From Candidatus Bathyarchaeota archaeon (GTDB taxonomy: Archaea; Thermoproteota; CALKCG01; B24; JAGTQN01), in the NCBI GenBank assembly GCA_018396395.1, contig JAGTQN010000007.1, forward strand, positions 18,318-23,962: a stretch of 5,645 nt of DNA, in the 5' to 3' direction. Below the pieces are notes generated by a model. It was not told the origin of the DNA. It ran no database searches and saw only the letters and a program-made list of their open reading frames with translations. Position numbers and translations under genes: made by a program. Of the stretch, positions 5,208-5,645 are shown piece after piece (position 1 is the stretch's first letter; every line of letters begins with the position of its first letter).

Positions 5208-5540
5208 CTAGGAGTACTCCCTCCAAACATAATTGCATCTTTTACATCGAAAGAACTGGGTTGGCGATTCATCAGCCCCTCTGGTTTGGACGATCCACCA
5301 GAAAGCCTCTTTATACCCGCATTTAGGGCAATCAGCTTCCGTGCTAGGGAGGGTTTGAAGGCTTTCCGAGGATGTATTTAGGATCGTGATAGATTCTCCC
5401 GTCGCCTCCTTCTCAACAACTGAGAGAACGGAGGATTCCTTTCCTGGTTTTACAAACTTGCATCTAGGGCAGAAGAGGGTTATTCCTCTTTCACCCCTCT
5501 TCACAAGGAGGCGCGTACCGCATTTTGGGCAGAAATCCAT
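5208..5540 (-). CDS. tfs: Transcription factor S, archaeal RNA polymerase cleavage-stimulating factor
   Basis: This 110-residue, two-zinc-ribbon protein is related to eukaryotic TFIIS and to polymerase subunit Rpb9. It enters the polymerase funnel and stimulates cleavage of backtracked RNA so that stalled complexes can resume. The N-terminal ribbon uses C4, C7, C24 and C27; a linker of about 40 residues follows. The C-terminal ribbon uses C71, C74, C99 and C102, and the acidic D90-E91 pair sits in its hairpin (RGADE, where RSADE is usual). The D-E pair indicates an active cleavage factor and not merely an Rpb9-like subunit. The frame stays open upstream to the window edge. I place the start at the ATG at 5540 because family members begin at this M-x-F-C-P-x-C, because GAGG lies eight bases upstream, and because the extra 35 residues look unlike protein of this family. 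The gene is convergent with moaD and functionally unrelated to it. Confidence 0.94.
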   Translation of the reverse strand: MDFCPKCGTRLLVKRGERGITLFCPRCKFVKPGKESSVLSVVEKEATGESITILNTSSESLQTLPSTEADCPKCGYKEAFWWIVQTRGADESPTQFFRCKRCNYVWREYS

Positions 5541-5548
5541 CTTGTTTG

Positions 5549-5552
5549 CCTC
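5549..5552 (-). promoter_or_regulatory. Shine-Dalgarno site of tfs
   Basis: GAGG on the minus strand ends eight bases before the ATG at 5540. It is short but well spaced, and it supports this internal start over the longer frame. Confidence 0.5.
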
Positions 5553-5560
5553 ATTCTCGA

Positions 5561-5579
5561 AGGAGCGATATCGGCTCCT
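5561..5579. repeat. Inverted repeat between the tfs TATA box and transcription start
   Basis: AGGAGC and GCTCCT form six-base arms around GATATCG. The site touches the TATA box at 5579-5587 and ends about four bases before the predicted start near 5557. A protein bound here would block polymerase recruitment, so it is a possible operator. It would not be within the transcript. Confidence 0.4.
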
Positions 5580-5587
5580 CATAAACC
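5579..5587 (-). promoter_or_regulatory. BRE/TATA promoter of tfs
   Basis: Read on the minus strand, GAAA followed by GGTTTATGA forms a BRE/TATA pair centred near 5583. The predicted transcription start is near 5557, giving a leader of about 17 bases that contains the GAGG ribosome binding site. This agrees with the chosen start codon. Confidence 0.6.
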
Positions 5588-5645
5588 TTTCATTACCTCT
5601 ATACGATGGTGATAAAGAAGCTAACGAAGGGTGTGTTATCGGCAT

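Noticed and set aside
5541..5645. A 35-residue N-terminal extension of TFS reaching the window edge
   Set aside because: The extension is unlike any TFS and covers a good BRE/TATA box and inverted repeat. The ATG at 5540 has a Shine-Dalgarno site and begins exactly where family members begin.

Overview
The window looks like a piece of an archaeal chromosome, most likely from the Thermoproteota (a Bathyarchaeia-like lineage would fit, but the sequence alone does not settle this). The reasons are: a transcription cleavage factor TFS, which is archaeal; a tungsten-type aldehyde:ferredoxin oxidoreductase; heavy AGG/AGA arginine codon use; two probable TTG starts; A/T-rich BRE/TATA-like boxes a short distance upstream of the genes; and a T-tract terminator without a hairpin.

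Left part (1-2240, + strand). The window opens inside a small multi-spanning membrane protein of unknown function. An 84-base gap with a candidate TATA box leads into a two-gene operon. Its first gene encodes a 300-residue protein with a transmembrane helix at each end and an external domain of about 190 residues. Its second gene is a Gfo/Idh/MocA-family NAD(P)-dependent oxidoreductase. The Shine-Dalgarno sequence of the second gene abuts the stop codon of the first.

Centre (2241-4861, + strand). An aldehyde:ferredoxin oxidoreductase gene of 598 codons has its own promoter and strong ribosome binding site and ends in a pyrimidine-rich terminator. After a 412-base gap comes a MoaD/ThiS-type ubiquitin-fold sulfur carrier with the C-terminal Gly-Gly needed for making the pterin dithiolene. 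The two fit together: the carrier supplies sulfur for the tungsto- or molybdopterin that the oxidoreductase needs.

The gap before moaD holds the most unusual structure in the window: a 149-bp segment bounded by perfect 16-bp inverted repeats and flanked by a perfect 7-bp direct repeat, ATCTTTA. This is the signature of a small non-autonomous transposable element (MITE) with its target duplication. It appears to have landed in the moaD TATA box and duplicated it. Removing the element on paper restores a moaD promoter that matches the oxidoreductase promoter in motif and in spacing (50 versus 51 bases from GGAAAA to ATG).

Right part (4862-5645). A 346-base stretch without a convincing gene contains two short palindromes and a well-formed but orphan BRE/TATA box. 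The TFS gene lies on the minus strand, convergent with moaD. It is complete in the window, with its own TATA box, Shine-Dalgarno sequence and a small inverted repeat between the TATA box and the predicted transcription start.
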